NCBI RefSeq assembly: GCF_964204865.1
Contig: NC_135263.1
Location: 14,367,426 to 14,431,425 of the forward strand
Origin: Styela clava
Lineage: Eukaryota > Chordata > Ascidiacea > Stolidobranchia > Styelidae
Length of the DNA stretch: 64,000 bases
Direction of reading: 5' to 3'
Shown: positions 1 to 11,223 of the stretch, piece by piece
Numbering within the stretch: the stretch's first letter is position 1
Layout of the letters: every line of letters starts with the position of its first letter
The notes under the pieces: generated by a model
The model's input: the letters and a program-made list of their open reading frames with translations, nothing else
Told to the model about the DNA's origin: nothing
The model's database searches: none
Translations under genes and position numbers: made by a program

Positions 1-553
1 TCTACGTTTACCACCTTATTCAATACGAAAAACACATTGAAAATCACAGAGTCTAAAATACCAAGATTAGTCTAACTACCAACAATCTATGCATTTTTTC
101 GGGTAGCCTACAAAACATTCCCACCTTGATTTCAAATATTCATTCAGACTCAGGCTAATAATTAAATTATTGAGTCTTATTTCCTGATTTAATATTTTAA
201 CCATACACCAGACAACGTAAAACAAAATAACCAATTTTGGAATGTTCTAAAGCTCTATTCTGAATTGTATAAACACCATGACATCTACACAGTATTGCTA
301 TTTTGATTAAAATCTAAGACAAAATATCCAATAAAAAAAGCTGGAAATGATTAAAATCACAAAAAATAATTTCTATTAATATTTATTATATTGATTGCCG
401 CAAGTGTTTATTGTTCTATAATCACGCATATGGAGAGCATTGTTGATCAATTCAAAAAACACTATTTAAAATATCAAAATAACAATTATATTTAAAATAA
501 AAAATAAATAAAACAACAAATAATTGCGTCGTTATAATTCTGTTTCGTGCAAA

Positions 554-1698
554 TCAGGCACAGGCCTCATTTTTCACAACGTTGGAGTTAAACCCAAATT
601 TATCCATCATAAAAGAAAGTCGAGAAAAGAATCCAAAAGAAAATGAAGGTTTTGTTGTTTTCGTAACACAAGGCTTCTCTGTTGGATTTACGTGAGGAGC
701 TGTTGGTTTCTGGTTCGTTGATATTTCTTTGCTAGGTTTCTTTGAAAACTCATTCTTTGCAGACGACTTCGGTACAAGCGGGTTATTAACAATTGGTCTT
801 TGACGACTTTTGTTTGATTCTTTCTTGTCAAAAGACTTCGTAGTCGTTTTTTTAGAGACTGTCCTCTTATTTTGCATTTTTTCATGCTTTTTCTGTTCTA
901 CTGATGACTTCAATTTTTTGATGACGTTATTTTTTGTTGGGTTCTTGCTAGTAATTTTTTTCGTGGATGACTCACTTGGCGAAGTGTCTGGAAAACAATT
1001 TTCGAGCAGTCGTGCTTGTTTCTGAATTTTCTTTTTCGATGAAACTATTTTTGATAATTTGTATTCTTCTGGAATGATACCTTGTGAGGTTCCGGCTAAA
1101 ATATTTAAAAAATACAATATAAGTGAATAAATAAACATACGAAGCCTATTATTGCACTCAAACAATAAAAGCAGACAAACTATTTCATTGTTTAACAAGC
1201 GAAAATTAATAAACACAAAGAAAAATAAAACAAACCTCCTTTAACTATGCAAGAACATTTATAGATACAACAGTGAGAGTACGCTTTGTTTCCACAATCT
1301 TTTGGATCGACGAGTTTCTTGTTACGGAAATCATAGCAAGGAATCGTTTTTCTTTCAAATCCTTTTACTGTATACAGAAATACCAAATGTTATAAATAGC
1401 AATACCTATTACAAAAAAATCTTCTGATTATTTGTTGAAACAAAGCAAGAAAGACGAAGGTATTATAAGATAATATTATATGAAATTGAATAAAAATGCT
1501 TTTTATAATTTATATACGAATAATACACGAATTTTTAATATTTTGAATTGATACGAGAATGAAATATGTGCTGGCATCGTTATTGAACTTACCTGGAGCA
1601 CATTGTGTTTTGCTGATTTTATATCTGAGCTGAAAAGGGGTGAGTGATGCAGCAATATTGCAAATCCCAATGACAACGACAAAAAGTAATAATTTCAT
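554..1698 (-). CDS. Array gene 1A: secreted Cys-core, Lys-rich-tail protein
   Basis: Three exons on the minus strand: 1698-1593, 1367-1236 and 1095-554, 259 aa. Both introns are phase 1, with donors GTAAG and GTTTG and acceptors TATACAG and ATTTTAG. Residues 1-18 form a signal peptide (MKLLLFVVVIGICNIAAS). The mature part has cysteines at 33, 46, 60, 68, 69, 73, 75 and 113 (spacing C-x12-C-x13-C-x7-CC-x3-C-x-C), then a Lys/Ser/Thr-rich tail with Cys222 and Cys258. A hydrophobic block containing SFSFGFFSRLSFMM precedes the C-terminus. The ATG was chosen because it opens the signal peptide and sits 17 bp after a splice-acceptor-like TTTTGCAG. A strongly basic secreted protein is clear; its role is not. 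I do not recognise the family. Binding to an anionic surface, antimicrobial action or a matrix role are only guesses. Confidence 0.8.
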
Positions 1699-1905
1699 TT
1701 TGTTAGGAAGTAATTCTGCAAAAATATACCAGATTTTATTTTACTCTTATGATTAACCAACTTTGAGATGGGAATAGTAGTTGAAACTGTACAATATTCA
1801 TTTGTATCATGACTAGAGCAAGCACTTGAATATTTCAGTAGCTCTGAACATACTTGTTCGAAATACAATAATCGAATCTATGTTGCAACAAGAAATTGTT
1901 TGTAG

Positions 1906-2045
1906 CTTTTATAGTTTCAGATTGACATTTGTGTTTATTGCCTTGAGCAACGATTGCCCTACATTACTATGTAAATTTGCATGCTTGTTACGTTTCTTAG
2001 CCACAAATCGTAATTTCATTTACTTTGGTAGCGTCACAGTGACGC
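1906..2045 (-). promoter_or_regulatory. Core promoter of array gene 1A
   Basis: Read on the minus strand, a TATAAAAG box lies at 1913-1906, about 208 bp upstream of the ATG. A near-perfect palindrome GCGTCACAGTGACGC lies at 2031-2045. Between them is an ATGCAAAT octamer (the POU-factor consensus). The same three elements recur upstream of the other minus-strand genes, which is the main evidence. Factor identities are inference. Confidence 0.6.
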
Positions 2046-5000
2046 ATTTTCTGTAAACCTAAACAAAGTGCTCTTGAACACATACTATTAGTAGACTCAA
2101 AGAATCCGTAGACTTGAATATTGCTATCGCCACGATAAATACGTCATATTGAGTTTAAAAATAGAACAAGATTAAATCGTTGGATTAAGCTTTTCATGTA
2201 AAAATCAGGCTGTAATGGATTAACAAAGATGAAATGAGTCATGAAATTTTGTAAAAGTTTCAAATAACGTCAAGGAGACTTTATTTGCTAGTATTTTTCT
2301 GTCTTTAATCAAATGTAATAAAATAAATTGTCATTAGTTAATGACATCATGCGATATAGCACGACATGGAATATCATTTAAATTAGGATTAGACGTTTGA
2401 CGGTCGGGATCAAACAAAACCTAAAAATTCATTTAATTGAGCACTAGTTTCTCTGCACAATAAATCATATGAATATAAACCGCTTTATAGTTATATTAAA
2501 GTTACATTGTTTATTATTCAAAAAAAATCGATTATGGATTAGTAGATGGATTATCCTGGTTCTATGTCGTAATTTTTTTAAATTGATCCACAGTTTTTGT
2601 TTTAAAGTTGCAGTTTAACAATTATATAAAATTTAAAGATCTATTCTAACCGAGATATTAAAAATATATAGAAGTTTAAATTTTTTATATTCAGCATTTC
2701 AACCGAGTATATTTAATAAAATAATTATTGCAGAATTTGTTAGATTCTTGTAAATCAAATTCCAAAAAAATGGTTTCCCATAAACAAAATGTTTATCAGA
2801 CTCAAAAGTGAATGTAATTAAAGCTTCGCAGCATTAATAAAATCTAAACTAATATTTTAGCAAAATATGAAACTTTCATTTGTGAGTTTCATTGTGAGAA
2901 TACACAATATATTTATTCATACAATTAAAATATAAAACAACAATTTAAAGAAAAAATACAGAAAACGGAAAGGTGGAAATAGGCTGAATTCACTACTGTC
3001 ATGAATATTAAAGTTAAACACGTATATGCATAAGCCCAACACATTCTCTGCGAAAGCTTGATAAAAATTACGCATTTTTATGACAAAGTGATCAGTATAA
3101 CTACATCGTAAGTTACTTCTATTTTAAACAATTTATACCGCGGTTATTAAGCGATTAAACGTTATGTTTCAATATATCCATAGTTTAAATAGAAAATGAA
3201 AAAGTAATTGATTTAAAATATAATTCATCATTTGTATGATTATAATATTTATTACGTCAAGAAGTCTTACTTTTCGTGTTCGAATTTTGTTTGCAATTTG
3301 CTTCAAAAATGCGTCGGTCAAAAATCAATTTGTGGGCAATAAATCTGCTTACGATAAATGCGACAAATGTCATTCTATCACCTTGGATTAAATAAAGTAT
3401 TTATACGTGTGAACTTCACATATATAATTATTGAACATGTGTAAATGTAATCGAATATGTGAATTTATATTTATCCTGAGCCATAAGTTCAACAGAGTAC
3501 ATTTCTGCCTATTTCCGAAATTCATTTTTCTTTTTCTTTTTCCCTAACATTATTCTTTTATATTTTAATTGTATAAATATATTGTGTATTATTGGAAAGT
3601 CACAAATAAAAGTACCATGTTTTGCTATGATATTAGTTTTAAATTTTAGTGATGCTGTAAAGCTTTAATGACATTTACTTTCAGGTGTGATACACATTTA
3701 TTTATGGAGAATCATAGTTAAAGCGGTATATCTTTATAAGAATATTCTTACAAAGACTAGTGCCGAATTAGTTTCATCCCGACCGTCAAACCTGTAAACC
3801 TCTTTAAAATTATTATACCTCATTGCACTAAAATGCATGATGTCAATAACTTACTAATGATAAAAAAATATGCTAATCACAATTGAATTGAGAAAGTAAA
3901 ACGCATTTAAGTAAAGTCTTCCCGGCGTTATTTGGGTATTTTACAAAAATCCCAATCTCATTCTATCTCTATGTTTCGTTAAACATAAATGTTAATCCAT
4001 AACACCCCAGACATTACCATCCACTATAGCTTAATTTTTACCTAAAAAGATTAATCCAATTCAAGACAATGTAGTTATGGGGAACGTCTGTACCCAAATA
4101 TGAAATAACCATTCTAAATAGTGTGATCAAGTCAAAATATTTCTGACTAATCGAACTTGCAAAAATAATCTTTCCACTTATCTACAGAGAGACTCCAAAA
4201 TAGAGAACTTATAAATTTTATGATTACTTGTTAATTTTCTTATCAACCGACCTTCTGTTTTAGTAAGATTGTACCCAAAAGTTTCACGTTGTGCATGAAA
4301 GTTATGTTCTCTTTGGAACATGTTCCAAATGGCCATTTTGGCGTTGAAGACACACTTGCATACGTTGCAGCCTTGAGTTTACCAGTCGAATAATGATTGC
4401 CTTGACCAACTATTGTTTTACAATTCAAATTATGTTTGCATTTCACCAATAGTTTTAAACACAATTTGTAATTGTATTAACATCAGTTGCGTCATAATGA
4501 CGTATTTTCAGTAATCACAAACACACCACATACAAATAAATATCATTAATTAATGCTCCTAAAGAAACACCACACTCGGTGGCGTCATGGTGACGTATTT
4601 TCAATAATCCCAAACAAATCACACTCAAATAAATATCATTAAATAATGCTCTCAAATAATCGACAGACTTGTCTATTGCTATTGTCGGGATTAAACGTCA
4701 TAGCGAGTTTAAAAATAGATCTGAATAAATCCGATAGACTAAGTTTTTTACGTTGGAAATACGCGACAACACAGATAAAATGTGACATGAAAATACATTG
4801 CAAAACTTTTGGATTTAGTCCATCATTTTATCCTTCTTTGACAATGAATGATTGTTAGATTAACTTTAAAAAAATATTGTTGAGGTGATAATGATATGTT
4901 TAATATGTATTGCCTATTAAGGGACCTATATTTTTTCTTGTATAAAAGAATTATTTTTATAAAGTTTATTTCAATTAGGTAGCAAATCAGAAATTAAGCT

Positions 5001-6286
5001 TTTTTGTGATAAAAAAAAATTCTGACAAATTTATTCATATACCTAAATTTAATTATTACACAATAGCGCATGAGATCCTTTTTTTTTATAAACATATTAT
5101 AACAGAAATCTACTGTGTAGAACGTATGGCTCAGGATAAATATAAATTCTCATATTCGATTACATTTACACACGTGCAATAAATATATAGGTGTATAAGT
5201 TCACACGTATAAATACAGTTTTAATCCAGGACGATAGAATGACATTTGTCGTATTTATTGTTAAACAGATTTATTGCCCACAGATTGATGACGCATTTTT
5301 GAAGCAAATTGCAAATAAAGTTCGAACACGAAAATTACGAATTTTTGACGTCATAAATATTATAATTATACAAATATTGCATTATATTTTATTAAATTAT
5401 CCTTTTTTTCAGTTTTTATTAAAACTATTTATTTACTGAAAGTTATAACTGCGTCATAAATTGTTTAAAAATAGAAGTTACTCCTAATGTACTTATCACA
5501 TTGTCATAAACATTCGTGGTTTTTACTAATGTGCAGGACTAATGCATCAACATGCATCAGATGTTGATGTTCAATTTTGGTTTAATATTTATGATATTGG
5601 TGATTTCAGCCTATTTCCACATTTCCTGTATTTTTTCCTAAGGTTGCTTTTTTGTATTTTAGTTGTATAGATATTTGGGATTTCTGGAAACTCAGAATAA
5701 TCTTAGTTTTAGATTTTGATGATGTGGTAAAGCTTTAATGACATTCTAATATCTCGATGTAAATTCTTCATAAATTCATACATTTTAAAACTGCAACTCT
5801 AAAATATAAAATTGTGGATGAACAAGAGTATCTTTTAATGGATACAGGTATATCAATTCCTAATATTCTGAATTAATTTATTTTAAATAATAAACAATGT
5901 AACTTTGGGTATAACTATAAATTTGTATATGATAATAAAATTCGTTATAATGCATTTAAAAGGCATGATGTCATTAACTTACTAATGATAAACACTATGT
6001 TAATCACGATTGAATAAAGACAGAAAAATACTACCTAATAAAGTCTTCTTGACGTTATTAGGGAATTTTACTAAAATTCATGTCACATTTTATGTTTTTA
6101 CATCTTTGTTAATCCATTGCAACCTGATTTTCACGTGAGAAGCTCAATCTAACTTTTTAATCTTGTTTTATTTTTAAACTCACTATGACGTATTAATCGT
6201 GACAATAGCAATAATTAAATCTACGGATTCTTTGAGTCTACTAGTAGTATTTATTCAAGAGGTCTTCGTTTGGGTTTACAGAAAAT
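2046..6286. repeat. Head-to-head spacer of unit 1
   Basis: No gene with a supportable exon structure is visible. The spacer is built from internally duplicated blocks. The block with GTTTGACGGTCGGGAT near 2394 recurs inverted near 3780. A block around 2090-2270 recurs directly around 4640-4800 and inverted around 6040-6240. Stretches near 3420-3480 and 5110-5190 are inverted copies of each other. Two further GCGTCA..TGACG palindromes lie at 4489-4503 and 4582-4595. Positions 4360-4460 resemble the promoter of the flanking genes (ATTGCCTTGA, then TTTGCAT), so a dead promoter copy is likely. Small open frames here are short and lack start context or splice signals. Confidence 0.6.
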
Positions 6287-6434
6287 GCGTCACTATGACG
6301 ATACCAAGGTAAATGAAATTACGATTAGTGGCTAAGAAACGTTACAAGAGTGCAAATTTACAAAGTAATATGGGGCAATTGTTGCCCGAGGCCAGAAACA
6401 CAAATGTCAATCTGAAACTTTGCATCTATAAAAG
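6287..6434 (+). promoter_or_regulatory. Core promoter of array gene 1B
   Basis: The palindrome-like GCGTCACTATGACG is at 6287-6300 and the TATA box (CTATAAAAGC) at 6427-6434, about 223 bp before the ATG. Between them is GGGCAATTGTTGCCC, a perfect inverted repeat with a 3-base centre. The arrangement mirrors the divergent minus-strand promoter. The octamer is degenerate here (GTGCAAAT). Confidence 0.6.
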
Positions 6435-6656
6435 CTACAAACATTTTCTTGTTACAACATAATTCGATTATTGTATTTCGAAAAAATATGTTCAGAGCGA
6501 CTGAAATATCTAAGTGCTTGTACTAGCCGTAAATGATAAATTGCACAAATGGGTATTTATACAGTATTATTCCAATGCTATTTCAACCTTAAATTTGGTT
6601 AATCACAGCATCAAAATAAAATCTAGTTTATTTTTACAGAATTACTTTCTAACAAA

Positions 6657-7888
6657 ATGAAATTATTATTCTTTGTCGTGGTCGTCGGGATTTGCGATAT
6701 TGCAGCATCATTGACCCCTTTTCAGCTCAGATATAAAATCAGCAAAACACAATGTGCTCCAGGTAGGTTCAAGATTTTATTGTCTCATATCTGATATATG
6801 TTTTAGACTATATAAAGATTCCAGCACATATCCTATTCTTTAATTCCCTAAAAAAAAAATGCGTTCAAAATTACAAATAGCATTTTTATTTAATTTCATT
6901 TAATATTATCTTACAATATCACAATGTTTTTTGCTTTGCTTTAACGAATAATCAAGAGAATTCTCGGAAATAGTTATTGTTATTTATAACATATGGTATT
7001 TCTGTATACAGTTAGAGGATTTGAAAGAAAAACGATTCCTTGCTATGATTTCCGTAACAAGAAACTCGTCGATCCAAAAGATTGTGGAAACAAAGCGTAC
7101 TCTCACTGTTGTATTTATAAATGTTCTTGCATAGTTAAAGGAGGTTTGTTTTATTTTTTTTGTGTTTATTAATTTTCGCTTTTTAAACAATTAAATAGTT
7201 TGCCTGGTTTTATTGTAGCCAAAACACAAGAAAATTCCTCAGTTGGTTTATCAGGACATTTTTGAAATTTTATAGGCACAACACTTGTGATACGTTTGAG
7301 TGCGATAATACTCTTTGTAACTTTTACTTATTCACTTTTATTTTTTTTTAGCCGGAACCTCACTAGGTATCATTCCAGAAGAATATAAATTATCAAAAAT
7401 AGTTTCATCAAAAAAGAATGCTCAGAAACAAGCAAGACTGCTAGAAAATTGTTTACCAGACGCTTCAACAAGCGAGTCATATCTGAAAAAGATAACCAGC
7501 AAGAATCCAACAGAAAATATTGTCATCAAAAAATTAAAGTCATCAGTAGAACAGAAAAAGCATGAGAAAATGCAAAATAAAAAGACTGTCGGTAAAAAGC
7601 CGAAAACGAAGTAATAAAAAAGAATTAAACAAAAATCGTCAAAGACCAAGTGTTAATGAACCGCTTGTACCGAAGTCGTCTGCAAATAATAAGATTTCAA
7701 AGAAGACCAACAAAGGAAAATCAACAAACCAGAAACCAACTTTTTCTCACGTGAAGCCAACGAAAAAACCATGTGTTACGAAAACAACAAAACCTTCATT
7801 TTCTTTTGGATTCTTTTCTCGACTTTCTTTTATGATGGATCAATTTGGTTTTAACTCCAACGTTGTGAAAAATGATTCCTGTTCTTGA
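6657..7888 (+). pseudogene. Array gene 1B, tail truncated by a 5-bp deletion
   Basis: Exons 6657-6762, 7012-7143 and 7352 onwards, with phase-1 introns as in the other copies. Relative to copies 2B and 3B, five bases (TCTGT) are missing after position 7611. The reading frame therefore meets TAA at 7612-7614, giving 166 aa instead of 259. The rest of the ancestral frame continues out of phase to 7888. Signal peptide and the eight-cysteine core (through Cys113) are intact; about half of the Lys-rich tail, the C-terminal hydrophobic block and the last two cysteines are lost. It could be a pseudogene or a functional core-only variant; promoter and splice sites look normal. Exon 2 begins VRGFERK where minus-strand copies have VKGFERK. 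Confidence 0.75.
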
Positions 7889-8304
7889 TTAGCATGCAGC
7901 AGAATTTAAAATTTTTTTATAATATTAAATTATTACAACAACAATTACCCTTAAACTTATTTTCACGCTTCTCTGCATTTTTTTTTGTCTTTTGGATAAA
8001 AATATAGTGCTTTTATACTATAACCACTTTCTATTGGATATGTCGGGGTTCATCATCAATCACTGCGGGCGAGATAAAAATCAATATTCAGAAGAGAATA
8101 GTTGACCGGTCTGAATGCATGAAATTCGATGGTCAAAAAATAAGCGGAAGTTATGTGAGCCATTCTGCGGCGACAATTTTTTTCACATAATTGTCTCTTG
8201 TGGAATTCGAATCTCAATAAGCAATATTGATACGATTGCGAGTAAATGAATAGTCTGATGACTCTCCGGAAATCTTGAATATTGCTGAACAAATAGTGTT
8301 GCAG
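7889..8304. other. 3' flank of gene 1B
   Basis: This is the 3' untranslated and flanking sequence of the plus-strand gene and it recurs after genes 2B, 3B and 4B. A minus-strand open frame of 78 codons (8056-8292) is conserved among the copies only because the DNA is nearly identical. It has no splice or promoter context, so I do not call it a gene. No AATAAA is seen until 8318-8323. Confidence 0.5.
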
Positions 8305-8455
8305 TTTCTGGTTTCGAAATAAAACCCACCGGTTCTTGCTATAATTTCAGTAGCAAGAAAATCGTTGATTTAAAAACAGAACAAAGAAAGCGTACTTTTG
8401 TAGTTGAAAACCCGCAGTTTGCATCTGCAAAGCCTTGTGTTAAAATCGGCAAAAT
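8305..8455 (+). pseudogene. Relic of exon 2 (and perhaps part of exon 3), unit 1
   Basis: The stretch around 8330-8400 aligns with exon 2 of the array gene. TTCTTGCTATAATTTC matches TTCCTTGCTATGATTTCC, AGCAAGAAAATCGTTGAT matches AACAAGAAACTCGTCGAT, and AAAGAAAGCGTACT matches AACAAAGCGTACT. The frame is destroyed and both splice sites are lost. A little downstream, AAAGCCTTGTGTTA resembles the AAACCATGTGTTACG motif of exon 3. This is the remains of an older gene copy. Confidence 0.65.
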
Positions 8456-9703
8456 GGACTCTCGTAGATCAGTTTGACTACCACTCTCAAGTAATTTGAA
8501 GGTTAATTACTTATGGATTTTAATCGGTAAGTATGTTGATAGGTATTTGTCTGTCTTTAAGTCTGTCTGTCTGTTAGATGCACGCGATATCTCACGAAAA
8601 CGAGATTGAATCTGCTCCAGATTTTGCATGTGCATTCGTCATATCTCGGACCAGGAGTCTATTGATTTTGGGCGAAATATGTCGTATAATTAGCGAGTTA
8701 TCAATTAATTAGTGATGGGACACAAGGTCACTATGGAATAAGAGCGCTGTTTTGGGGATCCCCCAACTTTCGATCGATAAGTCTTCGGTCTCTGACCGAT
8801 ATTTTCGTTATAGTAGTTATTGCCTCTTGCGTTTATGCTTTTGAATAAGCATTAAACACGTGATTTTCACGTTTTTTGGCGACAGTGATGGTTTCAAAAA
8901 TCGGGAATCGTTGAGAATTGACTTCACATGGTACAATATAATTCTGATCAAACCTTTATTGAAACTACTTTCTATATCTTGATAACAAAATGTTTCCAAA
9001 ACTGTGGTATTTAATTGGGACTGTTTCACATCTAAAATAAATTTTAGTTAATAAAAATTTGAACCTTTAGTACATTGTTTAATTGTCTAATACTAACATT
9101 TAAATTAACAAATTTAGCGGGTAAATTAGTAGTAATTCTAACAACAACTTTCTACGTTTACCACCTTATTCAATACGAAAAACACATTGAAAATCACAGA
9201 GTCTAAAATACCAAGATTAGTCTAACTACCAACAATCTATGCATTTTTTCGGGTAGCCTACAAAACATTCCCACCTTGTTTTCAAATATTCATTCAGACT
9301 CAAGCTAATAATTAAATTATTGAGTCTTATTTCCTGATTTAATATTTTAACCATACACCAGACGACGTAAAACAAAATAACCAATTTTGGAATGTTCTAA
9401 AGCTCTATTCTGAATTGTATAAACACCATGACATCTACACAGTATTGCTATTTTGATTAAAATCTAAGACAAAATATCCAATAAAAAAAGCTGGAAATGA
9501 TTAAAATCACAAAAAATAATTTCTATTAATATTTATTATATTGATTGCCACAAGTGTTTATTGTTCTATAATCACGCATATGGAGAGCATTGTTGATCAA
9601 TTCAAAAAACACTATTTAAAATATCAAAATAACAATTATATTTAAAATAAAAAATAAATAAAACAACAAATAATTGCGTTGTTATAATTCTGTTTCGTGC
9701 AAA
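8456..9703. repeat. Convergent intergenic tail between genes 1B and 2A
   Basis: The first part (about 8540-8830) looks like a dispersed repeat: a short GTCTGTCT run, then GATATCTCACGAAAACGAGA, a perfect palindrome around TTGGGGATCCCCCAA, and CATATCTCGGACC. The remainder to 9150 is unit-specific. From 9151 the 3' flank of the minus-strand gene 2A begins. On the minus strand AATAAA signals occur about 150-170 bp past that gene's stop. Nothing coding is supported. Confidence 0.5.
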
Positions 9704-10876
9704 TCAGGCACAGGCCTCATTTTTCACAACGTTGGAGTTAAACCCAAATTTATCCATCATAAAAGAAAGTCGAGAAAAGAATCCAAAAGAAAATGAAGGT
9801 TTTGTTGTTTTCGTAACACAAGGCTTCTTTGTTGGATTTACGTGAGGAGCTGTTGGTTTCTGGTTCGTTGATATTTCTTTGCTAGGTTTCTTTGAAAACT
9901 CATTCTTTGCAGACGACTTCGGTACAAGCGGGTTATTAACAATTGGTCTTTGACGACTTTTGTTTGATTCTTTCTTGTCAAAAGCCTTCGTAGTCGTTTT
10001 TTTAGAGACTGTCCTCTTATTTTGCATTTTCTCATGCTTTTTCTGTTCTACTGATGACTTCAATTTTTTGATGACGTTATTTTTTGTTGGGTTCTTGCTA
10101 GTAATTTTTTTCGTGGATGACTCACTTGGTGAAGTGTCTGGAAAACAATTTTCGAGCAGTCGTGCTTGTTTCTGAATTTTCTTTTTTGATGAAACTATTT
10201 TTGATAATTTGTATTCTTCTGGAATGATACCTTGTGAGGTTCCGGCTAAAATATATAAAAAATACAATATAAGTGAATAAATAAACATACGAAGCCTATT
10301 ATTGCACTCAAACAATAAAAGCAGACAAACTATTTCATTGTTTAACAAGCGAAAATTAATAAACACAAAGAAAAATAAAACAAACCTCCTTTAACTATGC
10401 AAGAACATTTATAGATACAACAGTGAGAGTACGCTTTGTTTCCACAATCTTTTGGATCGACGAGTTTCTTGTTACGGAAATCATAGCAAGGAATCGTTTT
10501 TCTTTCAAATCCTTTTACTGTATACAGAAATACCAAATGTTATAAATAGCAATACCTATTACAAAAAAATCTTCTGATTATTTGTTGAAACAAAGCAAGA
10601 AAGACGGTGGTATTATAAGATAATATTATATGAAATTAAATAAAAATTCTTTTTATAATTTTATACGAATTTTTAATATTTTGAATTAATACAAGAATGA
10701 AATATGTGCTGGCATCGTAATAAAATCTAAAATATATATCATATATGAGGCAATAAAATTTTGAACTTACCAGGAGCACATTGTGTTTTGCTGATTTTAT
10801 ATCTGAGCTGAAAAGGGGTCAGTGATGCTGCAATATCGCAAATACCGACGACCACGACAAAATGTAATAATTTCAT
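9704..10876 (-). CDS. Array gene 2A: secreted Cys-core, Lys-rich-tail protein
   Basis: Exons 10876-10771, 10517-10386 and 10245-9704, 259 aa, phase-1 introns. The signal peptide reads MKLLHFVVVVGICDIAAS, with His5 and Asp14 where 1A and 3A have Leu and Asn. Exon 2 is identical in protein to 1A. The tail differs by single residues, for example NPTKKPC for NPTEKPC. Intron 2 stays open in frame with exon 3 and contains an in-frame ATG followed by a hydrophobic run (MFIYSLILYFLYIL), so an alternative start inside intron 2 is conceivable. The splice-acceptor-like TTTTGCAG upstream of the ATG is present. Confidence 0.8.
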
Positions 10877-11083
10877 TTTGTTAGAAAGTAATTCTGCAAA
10901 AATATAACAGGTTTTATTTTACTCTTATGATTAACCAAATTTGAGATGGAAATAGTAGTTGAAACTGTACAATATTCATTTGTATCATGACTAGAGCAAG
11001 CACTTGAATATTTCCATAACTCTGAACATACTTGTTCGAAATACATTAATCGAATCTATGTTGCAACAAGAAATTGTTTGTAG

Positions 11084-11223
11084 CTTTTATAGTTTCAGAT
11101 TGACATTTGTGTTTATTGCCTTGAGCAACGATTGCCCTACATTACTATGTAAATTTGCATGCTTGTTACGTTTCTTAGCCACAAATCGTAATTTCATTTA
11201 CTTTGGTAGCGTCACAGTGACGC
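11084..11223 (-). promoter_or_regulatory. Core promoter of array gene 2A
   Basis: TATAAAAG on the minus strand at 11091-11084, octamer ATGCAAAT near 11155-11162, and the GCGTCACAGTGACGC palindrome at 11209-11223. Spacing matches gene 1A. Confidence 0.6.

Larger units (their letters stand above)
1..9150. repeat. Tandem array unit 1 (9150 bp)
   Basis: The sequence at position 1 recurs at 9151, which defines a 9150-bp unit. It contains a minus-strand gene (554-1698), a head-to-head spacer, a plus-strand gene (6657-7888) and a tail with relic exons. The two halves are an approximate inverted repeat centred near 4180, because both gene copies and their promoters are duplicated in opposite orientation. 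Unit 1 is almost base-for-base the same as unit 3, with a constant offset of 18334 from the minus-strand gene through the spacer. Confidence 0.95.

Noticed and set aside
19-113. Assignment of the cysteine core (residue range) to single-domain von Willebrand type C or defensin-like families
   Set aside because: Eight core cysteines and the CC-x3-C-x-C motif are suggestive, but spacing does not match a pattern I can state with confidence.
688-1025. Open frames opposite or in other phases of exon 3 (such as 688-885 minus and 810-1025 plus), repeated in every unit
   Set aside because: They overlap the real exon 3 in other frames and exist only because the Lys-rich coding sequence is poor in stops on both strands.
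4243-4464. 73-codon minus-strand frame in the middle of spacers 1-3
   Set aside because: It overlaps a degenerate promoter-like block and is absent from units 4 and 5; it looks like chance within a relic.
8056-8292. Conserved 78-codon minus-strand frame in four unit tails
   Set aside because: Its conservation equals that of surrounding non-coding DNA and there is no start context, splice site or domain.
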